From assembly GCA_027627225.1 (NCBI GenBank), contig JAPFQT010000361.1:60001-124000 (forward strand): a DNA stretch of 64,000 nt. The letters run 5' to 3'. The stretch comes from Congeria kusceri (lineage: Eukaryota > Mollusca > Bivalvia > Myida > Dreissenidae). Shown piece by piece: positions 25,511 through 37,544 of the stretch. Below the pieces are notes generated by a model that was given only the letters and a program-made list of their open reading frames with translations, did no database searches and was not told where the DNA came from. The number at the start of each line of letters is the position of its first letter. The stretch's first letter is position 1. Position numbers and translations under genes: made by a program.

Positions 25511-25740
25511 TACATATATGGGCCATACATATATGGGCATATATCACTCGGTCAAAACTGGCTAAATATGCTGTTCTTTCGCTCGCTTTGCTAGGTTAGT
25601 TACTTCAAATATACACATTTACTTAAAAATACCCGTCCTAGTCCGTTACCAATTGTTAAGTACTCGGTAGTACCGGCGCCAATGTTCAGCGTAAACGCTA
25701 AAGTAGATACAGTAAAGTACACCTTTATTTGTGGATTTTA
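25511..25740 (-). mobile_element. LTR-end / primer-binding-site-like insert, right hinge
   Basis: Reverse complement of the left-hinge insert: the motif TGGCGCC reads on the minus strand at 25681-25675 and AATAAA at 25729-25724. The two inserts are symmetric about roughly 24580. Having the insert in both arms shows it was present before the palindrome formed. It is too short to classify as a specific LTR family. Confidence 0.4.
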
Positions 25741-28700
25741 TGAAGAGAGATGTATACAATTTTAACAATAACTAACGACTACTATTGTTACTATAATATA
25801 GCTAGCATCATAAATACATAGTAACATACATGTACAGGCTCGTTCATTCGATTTGTTGCTAACAACCATTACAACAATTACAGAATATAAACATTTATTA
25901 CAACTGTAAGAACAATTTTAAAGCATTGATAAATAAACCCTGGGTAAGTGTCATCCATATAATCCGCAGATAATTCAATACACAGGTAATTATGGTATGT
26001 CGATGCTAACAGTTAGTAATATATCTTGCAGCTGCTTAAGTACAACTGATCCCATATCATTTTCCATTAATGTTGTTTTAGAGTCTGTTATACAACATAT
26101 GGAAGAAGATTTTAGGGTGGCGCAGTCAAATAATAAGATACCATAGAATAAATGAAAAACAAATGACACCATTAAAGAGAAAAGTATGCAGTCAGTTTAC
26201 GGTTATTCCTCAATTACTATCCAAAAGCATTATTTTTCATTTGATTATATGTCTAATTAACATCTAAGTTGTCTCCAGTTGTGTGTAAAAGCATATTGAT
26301 ATCCTAACGAAAAGAGGCACAATGAAGTATCGTAATACTTTAAATACAATGGATTCTGTACGATGGAGTCCGTTTTAATTATGATACATGCCTTAAGTTT
26401 ACGATTTTGAAAGTATTGCATATTCAAACAAAATGTAAATACTTAAAATGGTTCTATAAAGCATAGATCAAGCATAAACTAGTACATATGGCTTAGAACG
26501 CACTGTAGACACCAAAATGACGCAATTAAACAAGTAAATTTAATTCCGACAGTCAGCAAGCGAACACAATCAGAAGTAGACTAAAAATAATGCTTGAAGT
26601 GTGGCCAACCCAATAGTATGATATCAAAAAGTAACGCAATTAATTTTATTATAATGTACGAGCCTCATATCAATGTATACAAAACTCGCAATAAGTGGTC
26701 ATAAAGAAAATAATGGTAGCTAATGATAGAAACTCAATGGTGGAAATGACTGAAATCGAGCAACGAACTTAATAAAGTAATTATCAAAACAATGTAATGG
26801 TATTCGTAATAGGATTATTTAACGAATGATCAAACAATTCATTATTAACTTGATTGTAGTCAAACGGATTGTGGTCCGGCATCTCGCAAAATGAAATGCA
26901 TCTGTTGAGAACAAATGTAGAACGTAGACGCATTTCGGGAACGTATTACAAATATAACAAAAATTGTCCTTTCTTTCCCTTATGCACTTATTTTAATTCA
27001 CATGTTAAGTCAATGTAAATTGTCATTTTTTATTTAAATAAACACATATAACAGTCTACGTAGTAACTATTTAAATTAAAGTTGTAAGCATACAGTTCTT
27101 ACAGACCAAATCGCATTTGCTTCATCAGATATTATGTATTCAGACAATATGGATTTAATCCCCACAACATGCGGGAGGTATCCTATTGCGTTATAATATA
27201 CGACCAATGCAATTATTGCACTTATGAAATGAAATCCATAAACAAACCTGTGGAACTGCCAAAATATCTCTATGCAGGACATTCGCCATGAGTATGCATA
27301 AGCTGATAAAGACAGAAATCGAATCGATAGTATGCATAAAAAGTCTAAAATTAAAAAACATGATGGAGAGAAATAAGATAAAATCAGACAATCGATTAAT
27401 CAGTAATCAGCATACATAATGCGGAATATTATTATGTCAGCAATACGTAATCTAAAACAATTAGCATATGAAATTACAATTATTTGTGAAGATAAAAAAA
27501 AAAAATTAACATTAATATTTTCCTTAGATGCATGCGCAAGCATTTCAACAAACTATCGAAAGAAATAGACAAATGTAACTTAATGCATGAAATACAATCA
27601 GATTTGACACGCTTATAATTAAATAAAAAAAATAACTTTTTATGCTTCAGAAGATGTCATATATTTGATCAAACGGAAAACGCCATTACGCATGTAAACA
27701 ACACTGATTGTTTACAAATATGCGCACGTTTAGTTACAAATATATCACTCATATGGGTAAACCGCCTTGAAATATTAAATTGCCCATAAAAACAGGCAAG
27801 TAAGAACAAAAATTGTTCTATAATATATAACAATTATATAAATGTATGACAAAGAACGCACTTTAGACGCTGAAAGTATGCATTTTAATTTGTAATTTTA
27901 ATTTCTACAAGCTGCAAACGAACAGTCAGCACGACAAATCGCCATAATGCATAAAACATGGAACATTCAACAATACAGTATCAACTAGATGTGTCACAGA
28001 CACGGATGCCCCCACGACATGTGTTTGGAAACAGACAAAGGACTTATTTTTTACTGAATAATTTTTTTTTCAAATATATTCGATAGTAGAACAAATGACA
28101 AAGAGCCGTAATTCTGCCAAAATTGATCGCAGCCAAAATTGCTTCCTTTACGATCACCTAAACATTAATGTCCTTCAGCTGTGACAGTTTGAAAGCCATC
28201 CGCCAAGCATTTCAAGAGGAAATATCGGGAAGTATATATGCCATAATGGAAAAGTGGCAAAGGGCCATAATTCTGCCAAAATTGGTCGCTGCCGAATTTC
28301 CCTCATTAATGATTACTTACACATTAAAGCCCTTTAGCTGTGAAGGATTGAGCAAAATCGTTTAAGCTGTCACGTAGAAGTTGAGTCGTCAGTCTAACAC
28401 TAACCCTAAAGTAGAAAAGTAGCCAAGGGCCATACGTCTGCCAAAATTGGTCGCAATCGAAATTCATTCCTTTCAGATCACCTACACATGACGATTCTTT
28501 AGCTTTGAAAGTTTGAGCAAAATCAGCGCAGCACTTAAAAAAGAGTTTAGTCCACAAAATTTCAAGAAGTACTATAGTGATAAAATGACAAATACCCATA
28601 AACCTGCCAAAATTTGACGCACCCTCAATGTCTTCTTTTACGATCACCTACACATTAAATTTCTTCAGCTGTGAACGTGTGAGTTAAATTCGCCCAGCGG

Positions 28701-29497
28701 TTGAAGAGCAATTGATAATATATTCGTGTTGGAAAATATGACAAAGGACCACAATTCTACCTAAATTGGTCACAGCAAAAATTCCTTCCCTCACGATCAC
28801 CCACACATTAAGGGTCTTCATCTGTGAAAGTTTTAGCGAAATCCGCCCAGCAGTAAAAGAGGACTTGAATCCATACAATTCCAAAACGTGCATACGTACG
28901 TACGTACGGTCCGACGGACCGCCAAGAGCAATGCCTAATGCCTCCCATTTTGTGGGGGTATACAACGGGAGGTAGAAGCAACAAACAAACACAGTAGGCA
29001 CTACATTTCGACATAATGATGGAAATGTGACACTACCAACAATGCAGTATCAAAAGGTGAGGTAGAAGCTAAAGATAGCTGTGACAGAAATCGAAAAACG
29101 CACTTAAGAAGGTGAGCTATAAAGACACCATAACGGTATCTTTATTCCGGAGAATTTATGGTTAATTACTATCAATTAAACTGTATAATTTGACAATATG
29201 CCTAGTCTTGCAACTCGCCGTAAGACAATGAGAGCACCCGAATGCTGGAAATCAAGCCAAATAAATGTGTTTGGGGAGAACAAATATAGAACGCTAAATA
29301 ATGGATTGTTTTGTTAAAATAATTTTGCTATGATCATTAATATATTTTAACATGTATGATTGTAAATTTGATTATTACTAACACCCTTACTTTATTTGAT
29401 TTTCCCCCAATTCTCGTTTGTTGAACACTAGTGTATTGGCACCATGCTGTGGCCAAAGTTTGGTAATGCGAATCATCTGAGATAAATGGATAATCAC

Positions 29498-30728
29498 TTA
29501 AAGACGTTCGCAACAAAAAGAAAATGATTGGGTTAATTTCTCCTTTTGCTTCATTATTTCGTTATTGTGTATAGGTTTCAATATACTTATTTCAATCAAT
29601 AAATATAAATATGTGTAAAAAATTAAGTTCCTGTCAATTGTTAAACGTTCATAAAGCCTTATAATTATCAAAACCACATGTAAACAATGTATTGCCAAAC
29701 ATATTAGTTAAAAAAGATCCATTAAATATCTTCATTCTATTTTGACAATTGATACGTTGTTTACGTAAACACGAAAGATGAATAAGGCTACACAGGTGCC
29801 CTATTTAAAGTCCAATATTTCCCGAACATGTTCGGTGACCCATTCTTTTTATTAATGTTTTGATGTAAGTATACGTTGGTGCATGTATGTGCGAAAATAT
29901 AAGAAATTCTGTCGTTTGGAACAAAATATATTGATGCATAATAAATTACGTTTTAAAGGTATTATTAGTACCCATTTGACCTATGTAAATGTCCAGCCAA
30001 ATTCATTATTTAAACAGTAAATATAGGTAAAGCTTTTTTTATTATCAAAATACACTTGTATATTGCCAAATAAGACATGTGATGACATATCAGTTGAAAG
30101 AACCATAACCTTGTTTGAAAAAAAGCTCTCCTACATGTACATTGATAAAAAAATCCAAACTGAAAAAGTTGGTTCGACAGGTACCGTATTCAAAACCCAA
30201 TATTTCCGGACAAAGCCGGTGACACCTATTTTTTAACACTGTTTTAGTTACAGTATACAATGACACATGTATATGGAAATTTAAACAAAATCTGTCGTTT
30301 GGAACAAAAGATATTCGAATATTTGATAATTAATTGATGTTTTCAAAGGCATATTAAATGCATAATTGACCTCATAAAGTGTACATTAAAGGTCATTTTT
30401 AAATGGTAACTATAGATAAAGCGCGTTTTATCATTAAAGTGCACTTGTATATTGCCAAACGAAAGATTGAAACAAAGATGCATTTAAAAATCTCTGTCCT
30501 TGTTTGAATATGAATGCTTTATATAAATGAACATTGCAAGTCACATAAACTGAAAGAAGGGCTTAGACAGGTAGCGTATGTAAACCCCAATATTTCGGGA
30601 ACAAGGCCGGTGACCCTATTTTTTAAGACTGGTTTAGTTTTAGGATGCATTGACACATGTGTATGCACATTTTTTTTTTAAATTGTCGTTGGAAAAAAAT
30701 TGGACGAAATTGTTGCGAACGTCTTTAA
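29498..30728. mobile_element. TTAA-flanked non-autonomous element, 1223 bp, 15-bp perfect TIRs
   Basis: The element body is 29502-30724. Its ends are AGACGTTCGCAACAA and the exact complement TTGTTGCGAACGTCT. It is flanked by TTAA at 29498-29501 and 30725-30728. The surrounding sequence is one continuous array unit with this stretch inserted (GGATAATCAC..TTTGAC). No transposase frame is present. The interior is built from three copies of a roughly 385-390 bp repeat. TTAA duplication suggests a piggyBac-type transposase acting in trans, but the TIR does not begin with CCC; a PIF/Harbinger-like three-base duplication (TTA or TAA) is an alternative. The left palindrome arm lacks it, so it inserted after palindrome formation or the region was deleted there. 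Confidence 0.85.
29680..30660 (+). repeat. Three ~387 bp tandem copies inside the TTAA element
   Basis: The phrase CCAATATTTCCCGAACA and variants start at 29812, 30197 and 30587 (spacing 385 and 390). Each is followed by GGTGACC-type sequence and preceded by a CACTTGTATATTGCCAAA-like phrase. Tandem internal repeats within short TIRs make this resemble satellite-carrying MITEs. Confidence 0.8.
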
Positions 30729-31984
30729 GTTTGACTTGCTGCATTTATCGCATTTTATATTGCACTCTTCTTAAATGCATTAAAAAACACACTTGCAGAT
30801 TGTTTAAATCTTTGTTAACCTGTAGGTGGACTAAAATATTTAATAAAGTTAACGGTTATCAATTTTAGCAGTAAATAATGACTACATGTAACATTGTTAG
30901 TTTAATATTGCTAGCATCATAAATACATAGCAACACACATGTTCAGTAAGTTATTCTATCATTAATAACAACCATTACTACCGTTAGAGTGAATATATAG
31001 CTATTACAACTATAAGAACAATAATAAAACTTCACAGATGAATATGACATGTAATAACTAATTAGTCCGATATCCTGGAACTGTTTGAGAACAACTGATC
31101 AGGTCTGACTTTCCATTAATGTTGTTTCAGGGTCTGATATAAAAAATATGAAAAAAAGTTTAAGTCTGATGCAGTTAAATAATAAGATACCATAGAATAA
31201 ATAAAATTAAGCATTAAAGTATAACATTATGCCGTCAGATTACGGTTATTTACATGTATTATCAAACTAAATTAAGTGCATGTTTAATATGAATACTTAA
31301 CATTTAATTTGTCCCTAGATGTGGGTTAAAGCATCCTGTTATGCCTTCAACATGAGGCACGCGAAAGTAACGCAGTACTTGAAATACAAAACGATGAAAT
31401 CCGTTTTAATATAATAAATGCATACATATTACGCTATCGAAGACATCATAATATATTGAAACAAAACGTAAACGCCCTTTCGCATGAGAGCTACACTGAC
31501 TTTTTAGAAGAGCACTCTTATACTTACTCAGATACATATTATTTCACTCATTTAAGAAAACCGCATTGAAACATGCAATTACATCTATCAAATAGGCAAT
31601 TGTGGCTCAATTATAGATCATGCATATACTACAATATAGAGCATAGAACACACTTTAGAACAAACCAAATGCATATACGTATTGTTTTCCAAAAATAAAC
31701 GTGCCCTATACTTTACTACAATATTAAAAAGCAAATATTTAAAACTACCTATATGATGGTTACTTTTGAGAAGTAATATTGCTAGCATTATAAATACATT
31801 GCAACATACATGTATGCTTGCTAATTACATTTTACTAACAACCTTTCTTTATTCGACCTCCCCTAATTCTGATGTATTGAACGCTAGAGTATTTGCACCA
31901 AGCTGCTGTAACAGTTTGCTGCCTCGTATCATTTGAAATAATTGGATTATCACTCAAATCTTACTGACTGCATTTATCGTTCTC

Positions 31985-32400
31985 AATGCACCCATATTAC
32001 CCAACCTTACTTTGACCTTAACCTTGACCTAATTTCACTTAGAATAATTCAAATGGGCTGATTCTTGGTTAACTAGATTTTACCGTTTCGTCTAGCACCA
32101 ACACCGCTTGCTACAACACTTTGATACTTACACAGTTGTTGCTTATGTCCTTCCCCAATCCACTCATATTACCCAACTTTACATTGACCTTGACCTTGAA
32201 CTAATTTGGACTTATACTGATTCAAAAGTGCCATTTCTTGGTTAACTAGATTTTACCGTTTAGTTTAGCACCAACACCGCTTACTACAACACTTGGATAT
32301 TTACACAGGTTTTACGTATGACCGTTCCCAATCCACCCATATCACCCAACCTTGCTTTGACCTTGACCTTGATCTAATTTGGACTAAGAAATTGGCTACC
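31985..32400 (+). repeat. ~173 bp tandem repeat, three copies
   Basis: CCCATATTACCCAAC-like phrases begin near 31990, 32164 and 32336. Each is followed by a TGACCTTGACCTTGA motif and, in the first two, GGTTAACTAGATTTTACCG. The third copy is truncated near 32400. The array abuts the palindrome breakpoint at 31978. Confidence 0.85.
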
Positions 32401-32417
32401 CAACACCAACCGGGCGC

Positions 32418-32760
32418 ATGTGTGTTTATCAAACGCAGAATCTTGTTCATCTAATCTTCACCAATCTTGCACAGTTTGTCTATTACCATGAGATTACAGT
32501 TGAAGTCGAATATAAGCAAGATCGGACCAGAAACACCAGAGTTATTGCCCTTTGTTGTGAAAAAAATATGCAAAAATGGACGTTATTCAGGATAGATACT
32601 TCATTTTTTATCCAATCTTCACCAATCTTGTACAATTTGTCTATGACCGTAAGATTAAAGGTTAAGTCGAATATAGTGATTCAATGTTGACCAAACTTGT
32701 ACATTTGCGCATGACCATACAAATTGATAAATGCAATTTGATTTCCAATAGTTGCTAGAC
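32418..32760 (+). repeat. Satellite-like monomers (~165 bp), short block
   Basis: The phrases CACCAATCTTG, AGTTTGTCTATGACC, GAATATAAGCAAGATCG, GAGTTATTGCCCTTTG and GGACGTTATTCAGGATAG recur at intervals of about 165 bp. It is the same family as 35110-36480. A 90-codon open frame crosses the block but follows repeat periodicity, so it is not counted as a gene. Confidence 0.75.
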
Positions 32761-33150
32761 TTGCATGCAGTTATTTGGACATGCAACATTGATGTCTTAA
32801 GAGCCTGCATTAACATCATTTATCATAATTGGACGGAAAATTATGACAGAAAAAGCAAAAACTTGACCTTATAGCACAGCCATCGCAATTATCGCATTGT
32901 AACTAGTTCTCCAAAACTGTTTGCAAAAAAGACATAAAAAACTACTGTCTCTGCATTGTCCATGACTTAATGAAAGTCAGGTAAGAATATCGAAGATAAT
33001 GATTTGAGAACCATTGGCAAAAAAATTGCACATCTACAACCCAACTCGTACTTTAGTTAGCTCATTGCACTAACCGATGTTTTAAATCAAAATTGATACT
33101 ATCCCCCTCTTCGTATTGTTCAGATAACTTAATTTTCAAACCTGTCATAA
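32761..33150. other. Unassigned intergenic sequence
   Basis: AT-rich sequence with no convincing frame, terminal repeats or tandem structure that I can see. Confidence 0.5.
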
Positions 33151-33189
33151 CAGTATGGTCTTTATCTGTACCAGTTCTCAGGTGAGCGC

Positions 33190-34140
33190 TTTGCGCCATC
33201 ACGGCCCTCTAGTTTCGAAAGCTGAGTATATTAAAATAGTTCATAGAAGATTTGTTAAAAGAAAACTAGGGATTAAACTGATTTCTTCTAATTCAGTAGT
33301 CTATGGTGAGCTTGGACGCTTCCCTTTATACGTATATAACTCGTTATGTAAGAATTTAAAAATATTGTATAAAGCTATACACTGTTAAACAAAACAAATT
33401 GCATGTTGTTATAACGAATGAAAAAAGAAACTTTTGTTAAGTTTGAATGCATATAACTTTTTAGCATTTAAATAGATTTGACTGAACACTTCTGTTTGTT
33501 GCATAAGTTTGACTTATGAATCTACTAAAATTAATTGGTCCATTTTGAAAAGTAAAACGATTTTACAATAACCACTTGTGTTTATGTGTGTTCAATATAT
33601 ATGCGATATGATGCAGAAAATATTATGATTGGTTATCAAGGGTGCTAGCCTGGCTTCATAATACTGGCCTTTATGATGTATGGATATATCCAGAATCGGT
33701 CCAACATACCCATTTTTAAAACCAGACTAATTGACATGTACATAGTTTAAAGAAACATGATGTAAATGTAAAGAGTTCACTGACATTATATAAAGAGTTT
33801 AACACGATTTGAATTAGCAGATTATTTAGACAAAGTTTAAATCTGTAAGTTAATTATTTTTTTATCAAAACTAAGACTCTCATCGCATATGTTAAAAATG
33901 TATTCTGGCAGACAAGCAAATATTTTAAAAATGTCATGCAACACTAATGATAGACGACGACGAGACTTGTTGCTTTAAATTGGCACAATTTATTTGATGA
34001 CCTGAAACAACTATAAATATTGTATAATGTTCTCTTTCGCATTGCCATGCATAGGCTAATTGATGATAATTTTGTATAAGTAACGATGAACTGTAATTGT
34101 ACATGTTATATCAATAAACGTTCTGTTTTGTTCTGTTCAA
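33190..34140 (+). pseudogene. LINE remnant: ORF2 C-terminal region and 3' tail
   Basis: An open frame at 33155-33388 ends in a stretch with VYGELGRFPLYV preceded by an HRRFVKRKLGIK-like segment. This is a motif I know from the region downstream of reverse transcriptase in CR1/jockey-like LINEs of invertebrates. A further coding-like trace, TGLYDVWIYPES, lies near 33660-33710 in another frame, so the copy is broken. The 3' end has an AATAAA-type signal (about 34112) and the short repeated tail TTCTGTTTTGTTCTGTTC at 34121-34138, as in LINEs that end in simple repeats rather than poly(A). The reverse transcriptase and endonuclease are absent (5' truncation). Confidence 0.7.
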
Positions 34141-35100
34141 CACCCGGCTTTTCTAACGATGATGTCACAATGGCGTTTAAAGACTGTTCGGCCAATCTTA
34201 CTAAACTCAATTCCTAACATTGTTAGGATCTGAAGACATCGTATAACAGGTCACGTTCACATGACCTTCCGAACAATAAAACATCAGTCCTGCTGCGTCC
34301 AATGAACTTGCCTTTTGCACAGCAATGTTTGGCCACAGTTTTTTGATTCTCGAGAAAAAATCATTAACAGTTCATTTTCACGGGGAAAATAATGGATATA
34401 GTTGTACCTAAGGCGACTAAACATCAAAAGTTCACGTTAATTTCGTGCATAGTATTTGTGGTTTATATATGAAGTTATACCGCAATATTTTGAAGGCAAC
34501 AGTTTGATTGGCTTATAAAAAGGTCATCTGAACGTGATCCCTAATGCGAAGTCATCAGATCCAGTCAGCTGATAATATAGTAGCGTCCGACTGGAGATGA
34601 TTTTAATTAGATTGACTGTTTGGCATAACCAAACATTTAGAATGTTACGTATGTTCAATTTTACTCGATTCAAAGCGTTATTTCATACCTATTGTTTTGA
34701 TTATATTATCAGTAAGACACGCACAAACAAAGTGGTAACGAATTGATCGACATGGTTACGAAATAACCGACAATGAATGGTTGCAAAATGGCTGTGTTAA
34801 CGAAATAACCGAAAACCGCTGAAGACTACTCCTTTTCCTTGCAGGCTACCAGTTAGTAAATCAAAACCTGAAAGGGCCCTTTTAATTATTTAAGATAATG
34901 TATGGCATGTGTAATATAATGTGTATCTCATGTTATTTATTACAATTACAGTTTCTAAAAAAAAATCACGTCAAACTAATGACACCCCTAATTTTCGCTA
35001 TTCACAGTCTCCATGTTAAAGTGATTAAGATAATGCAGATACCGAAGTTTATTTGACAACCAGTTACTGCAATGTATCAGTTTTAAACTGTAGTATGGAA
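34141..35100. other. Unassigned intergenic sequence
   Basis: I see no gene, tandem repeat or terminal inverted repeat here. Short phrases such as AGGTCACGTTCACATGACC form small imperfect palindromes, without a clear element structure. Confidence 0.5.
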
Positions 35101-35109
35101 AATCGAGAA

Positions 35110-36490
35110 CATGCATAATTTTGACTCAATAGGCTTCAAATCACTAACAATCATAGTCTGGTACCCGGCCGAACGTTTCAAAACACTAGTCCGTCTTCCG
35201 TGTGCCGTCAACAATTTGCTTTGTTCTCACGATAGAGACTTCACTTTTTATCCAATCTTTGCCAATATTGCACAGTTGTGTATGACCATACAATCTTGGA
35301 CGGGATTGTTATTGAGCCTAATCACACCAGTAACACTAGAGTTATTGCCCCTTTTTCATGCCAAAAAGTGCAAAAATGTCTTTTTCCAACATATAGATTT
35401 TATTTGCCATTCAATCTTTCACAGTTTGTGAATGACCATCAGATCTCAGCAGACGCCAAATAAATCGGCCAGATCGTGTTTCAAACACCGGAGATATTGC
35501 CCAGTTTGCATCAATTTTGCACAGTTTGTCTGTGGACATAAGATTACAAGTCAAATTGAATTTAAGCAAGATAGAGCCAGAAACACCGGAGGTATTGCCC
35601 TTTGTTTTTGGAAAATTATACAAAAATGGACATTATTCAGGATAGAGGCTTCATTTTTCGTCCAATTTTTACCAAGATCTGACGAGAAACACCAGAGTTA
35701 TTGCCCTCTGTTTGTGAAAAAATGAGCAAAAATGGACATTATTCAGTATAGAGACTTTATTGTTCATCCAGTTGTCATTGATCTTGAACAGTTTGCTATG
35801 GCCATAAGATTACAGGTTAAGTTGAATATAAGCAACATAGAGCCAGAAACACCAGAGTTACTGCCATTTGTTTAATCCCTTCTGTAAATTTAAATCACTG
35901 ATCACGACATTAAAACATGAGCCGTGTCGTGCGAAAACCGGGCTTAATGCATGTGCGTACAGTGTCATCCCAGAAAACCTGTACAGCCTGAAAGGGCTAA
36001 TCCGGGACGGCACTTTCCGCTTTTATGGTATTTTCTGTTTCACTGGATTTATTATTACCCTTTTAGTGAAAAAAATATAGAAAAATGAGCATTATTCAGA
36101 ATAGAGACTTCATTTTTATTCCAATCTTCACCAATCTTGCACAGTTTGTCTATTACCTTTAGATTACAGTTGAATACGAATATAAGCAAGATGGGGTCAT
36201 AAACACCGGAGTAATTGCCTTTTGTGAAAACAAATATGCAAAAATGGTCATTATTCAGAATTTTTCATCCAATCTTCACCAATCTTGCAGGGTTTGTCTA
36301 TGACCATAATATTAAAGGTGACGTCCAATATAAGCAAAATCGAGCCAGAAACACCAGTTTATTGCCCTTTGTTTGTGAAAAAATATACAAAAATGGACAT
36401 TTATTATTCAGGATAGAGACTGGTTTGTTATCCAATCTTCACCAATCATGGACAGTTTGTCTATGAACGCACCGGTGAAGTCGAATATAA
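35110..36490 (+). repeat. Satellite-like monomers (~165 bp), main block
   Basis: Degenerate monomers carry CCAATCTTCACCAATCTTGC, CAGTTTGTCTATGACCAT, GAATATAAGCAAGAT, GCCAGAAACACCAGAG, TTATTGCCCTTTGTTTGTG and TGGACATTATTCAGGATAG in fixed order. Occurrences of the TTATTGCCC phrase near 35343, 35594, 35699, 36212 and 36361 show a mixture of full and truncated units. A SINE-like element interrupts the block at 35915, and the gypsy remnant abuts it at about 36487. Confidence 0.8.
35915..36040 (+). mobile_element. SINE-like hairpin repeat typical of bivalve genomes
   Basis: It contains GGGCTTAATGCATGTGCGTA (35940-35959), then AGTGTCATCCCAG..CTAATCCGGGACGGCACTT, two halves that can pair, and CCGCTTTTATGGTATTTTC. 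I recall closely similar short dispersed repeats with an AGTGTCGTCCCAGATT..AATCTGGGACGACACTT stem in many heterodont bivalve sequences. Here it sits inside the ~165-bp monomer block and splits one monomer. The ends are not sharply defined and no target duplication was identified. Confidence 0.65.
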
Positions 36491-36949
36491 GCATGCTTTT
36501 CTCATGTTCAATCGCCAATTGAATGCCAAATTACCAAAACCGCCAGTTCAAAATGATGACTGCGAAATTCGTGATAAGGATAGTCGTGCTAAGACAAGAA
36601 ACAAACTATATGCAGACAAAAGGCGACGTACACAGCCAAGTAAACTTCATGTTGGAGATCGAGTTTTGCTAAAACGAGAACAGAAAAACAAATTCGAAAC
36701 TACGTTAGATCCGGTACCTGGAATTGTAATAGCAAGGAAAGGTTCAATGTTGACAGTTTTACACAAGGGAAAACACGTATACCGTGACGTATCGAAGTTG
36801 AAAATGGTGTTCAACCCGCAGACTCAGGTTCAGAAAAAAGACATACAAGTCAACCAGATAAACAACAACGTCCGACAGATAAACAACAACAACCAAAACA
36901 ACGTCCGCATAGAATGATACGTCCGCCTAAGCGTTTATATGATGAGTGA
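36487..36949 (+). pseudogene. Ty3/gypsy-type integrase C-terminal tail, 5'-truncated and frameshifted
   Basis: An open frame at 36504-36917 shows the integrase C-terminal pattern: YADKRRRTQPSKLHVGDRVL, then a KFETTLDPVPGIV-like segment and a KGSMLTV strand. This is the usual GD.VLLK..K..K...DP.P..V layout of K02A2.6-like gypsy polyproteins. It probably once tethered integration of the cDNA. The upstream part (protease, RT, RNase H, integrase core) is missing; similarity begins where the satellite block stops. The normal family ending (basic, with PPKRL shortly before the stop) is found one frame away, stopping at 36949. The shift maps to the A6 run at 36834-36839. The copy is therefore dead. 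Confidence 0.85.
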
Positions 36950-37544
36950 CAGATAATTATATTGTGTATTTAAGTGAAAAATAATACATCATGTGTGTTT
37001 TAGTGAAGAGCCATAATAATGCTCTTATACAATCAGTAAACACAGTGAATATACGTTGTGTATGATTATTGACAATTTGTGCTAATATACTAATATTTCT
37101 ACTTCGAGAAATATTTATATCTATATTTTTCTCGTGGGAAGAATTAGTGAAATATAATACTCATGTCAACAGTGTTTCTCACTCTAGAACCAATACAGCG
37201 ATATTTTGATAACAATTCTCATATTCAGATGGTTGGTTGAAATACTTGTTTTGTTAATCACATAATATCAATTATAGTTGACAATGATCACTAAGCAATG
37301 TGAAAAAGTTCTTCTCAAGTGACTATGTGATGTTTACCAGACCCGAGAAGCTAGAACTTGGTGATAACAGGACATTATATTTGCGAAAGAGAATAAATTA
37401 ATGGGAAGATTAACCTAGTGTCCGAATGATAGACTTGTAGCAGAAAATCTTTCTTATGTTGAAATCTTGCTTATGTTGTTCAAACTATGATCAATTAAGT
37501 ATTAACACAGAATATTTTTCTATTGTTAATTAATGAGTTCTAAT
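36950..37544 (+). mobile_element. Gypsy remnant, untranslated stretch between pol and LTR
   Basis: AT-rich sequence between the integrase tail and the polypurine tract. No env-like or other long frame is present. It is assigned to the element only by position. Confidence 0.45.

Larger units (their letters stand above)
18933..31978. repeat. Giant imperfect palindrome (inverted repeat) made of array units
   Basis: The left arm (18933 to about 24450) and right arm (about 24670 to 31978) are reverse complements over kilobases, with a centre near 24560-24580. True arm-to-arm homology, rather than mere head-to-head units, is shown by rearrangement junctions present in both arms: the same join near 19140-19175 and 31740-31790 (ACCATCATATAGG and its complement), the same LTR-like insert, and the same truncated monomer blocks. 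The arms differ by a left-arm deletion of about 0.6 kb at 20208 and a 1.22-kb element in the right arm. The right arm ends abruptly at 31978, whereas the left continues into the array. Confidence 0.9.
25741..31978 (-). repeat. Palindrome right arm, outer part (array-like, reversed)
   Basis: Reverse-oriented unit sequence mirrors 18933-23420. A monomer block lies at 28070-28880, the alternating ACGTACGTACG tract at about 28890-28905, and the anchor complement at about 28998-29015. It retains about 0.6 kb (28945-29497 and 30729-30790) that the left arm lost, interrupted by the TTAA-flanked element. Similarity stops sharply after GACTGCATTTAT at 31978. Confidence 0.85.

Noticed and set aside
33155..33388. 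77-codon frame as an independent gene
   Set aside because: Its C-terminal motif matches a LINE region and the neighbouring sequence continues that LINE in another frame.
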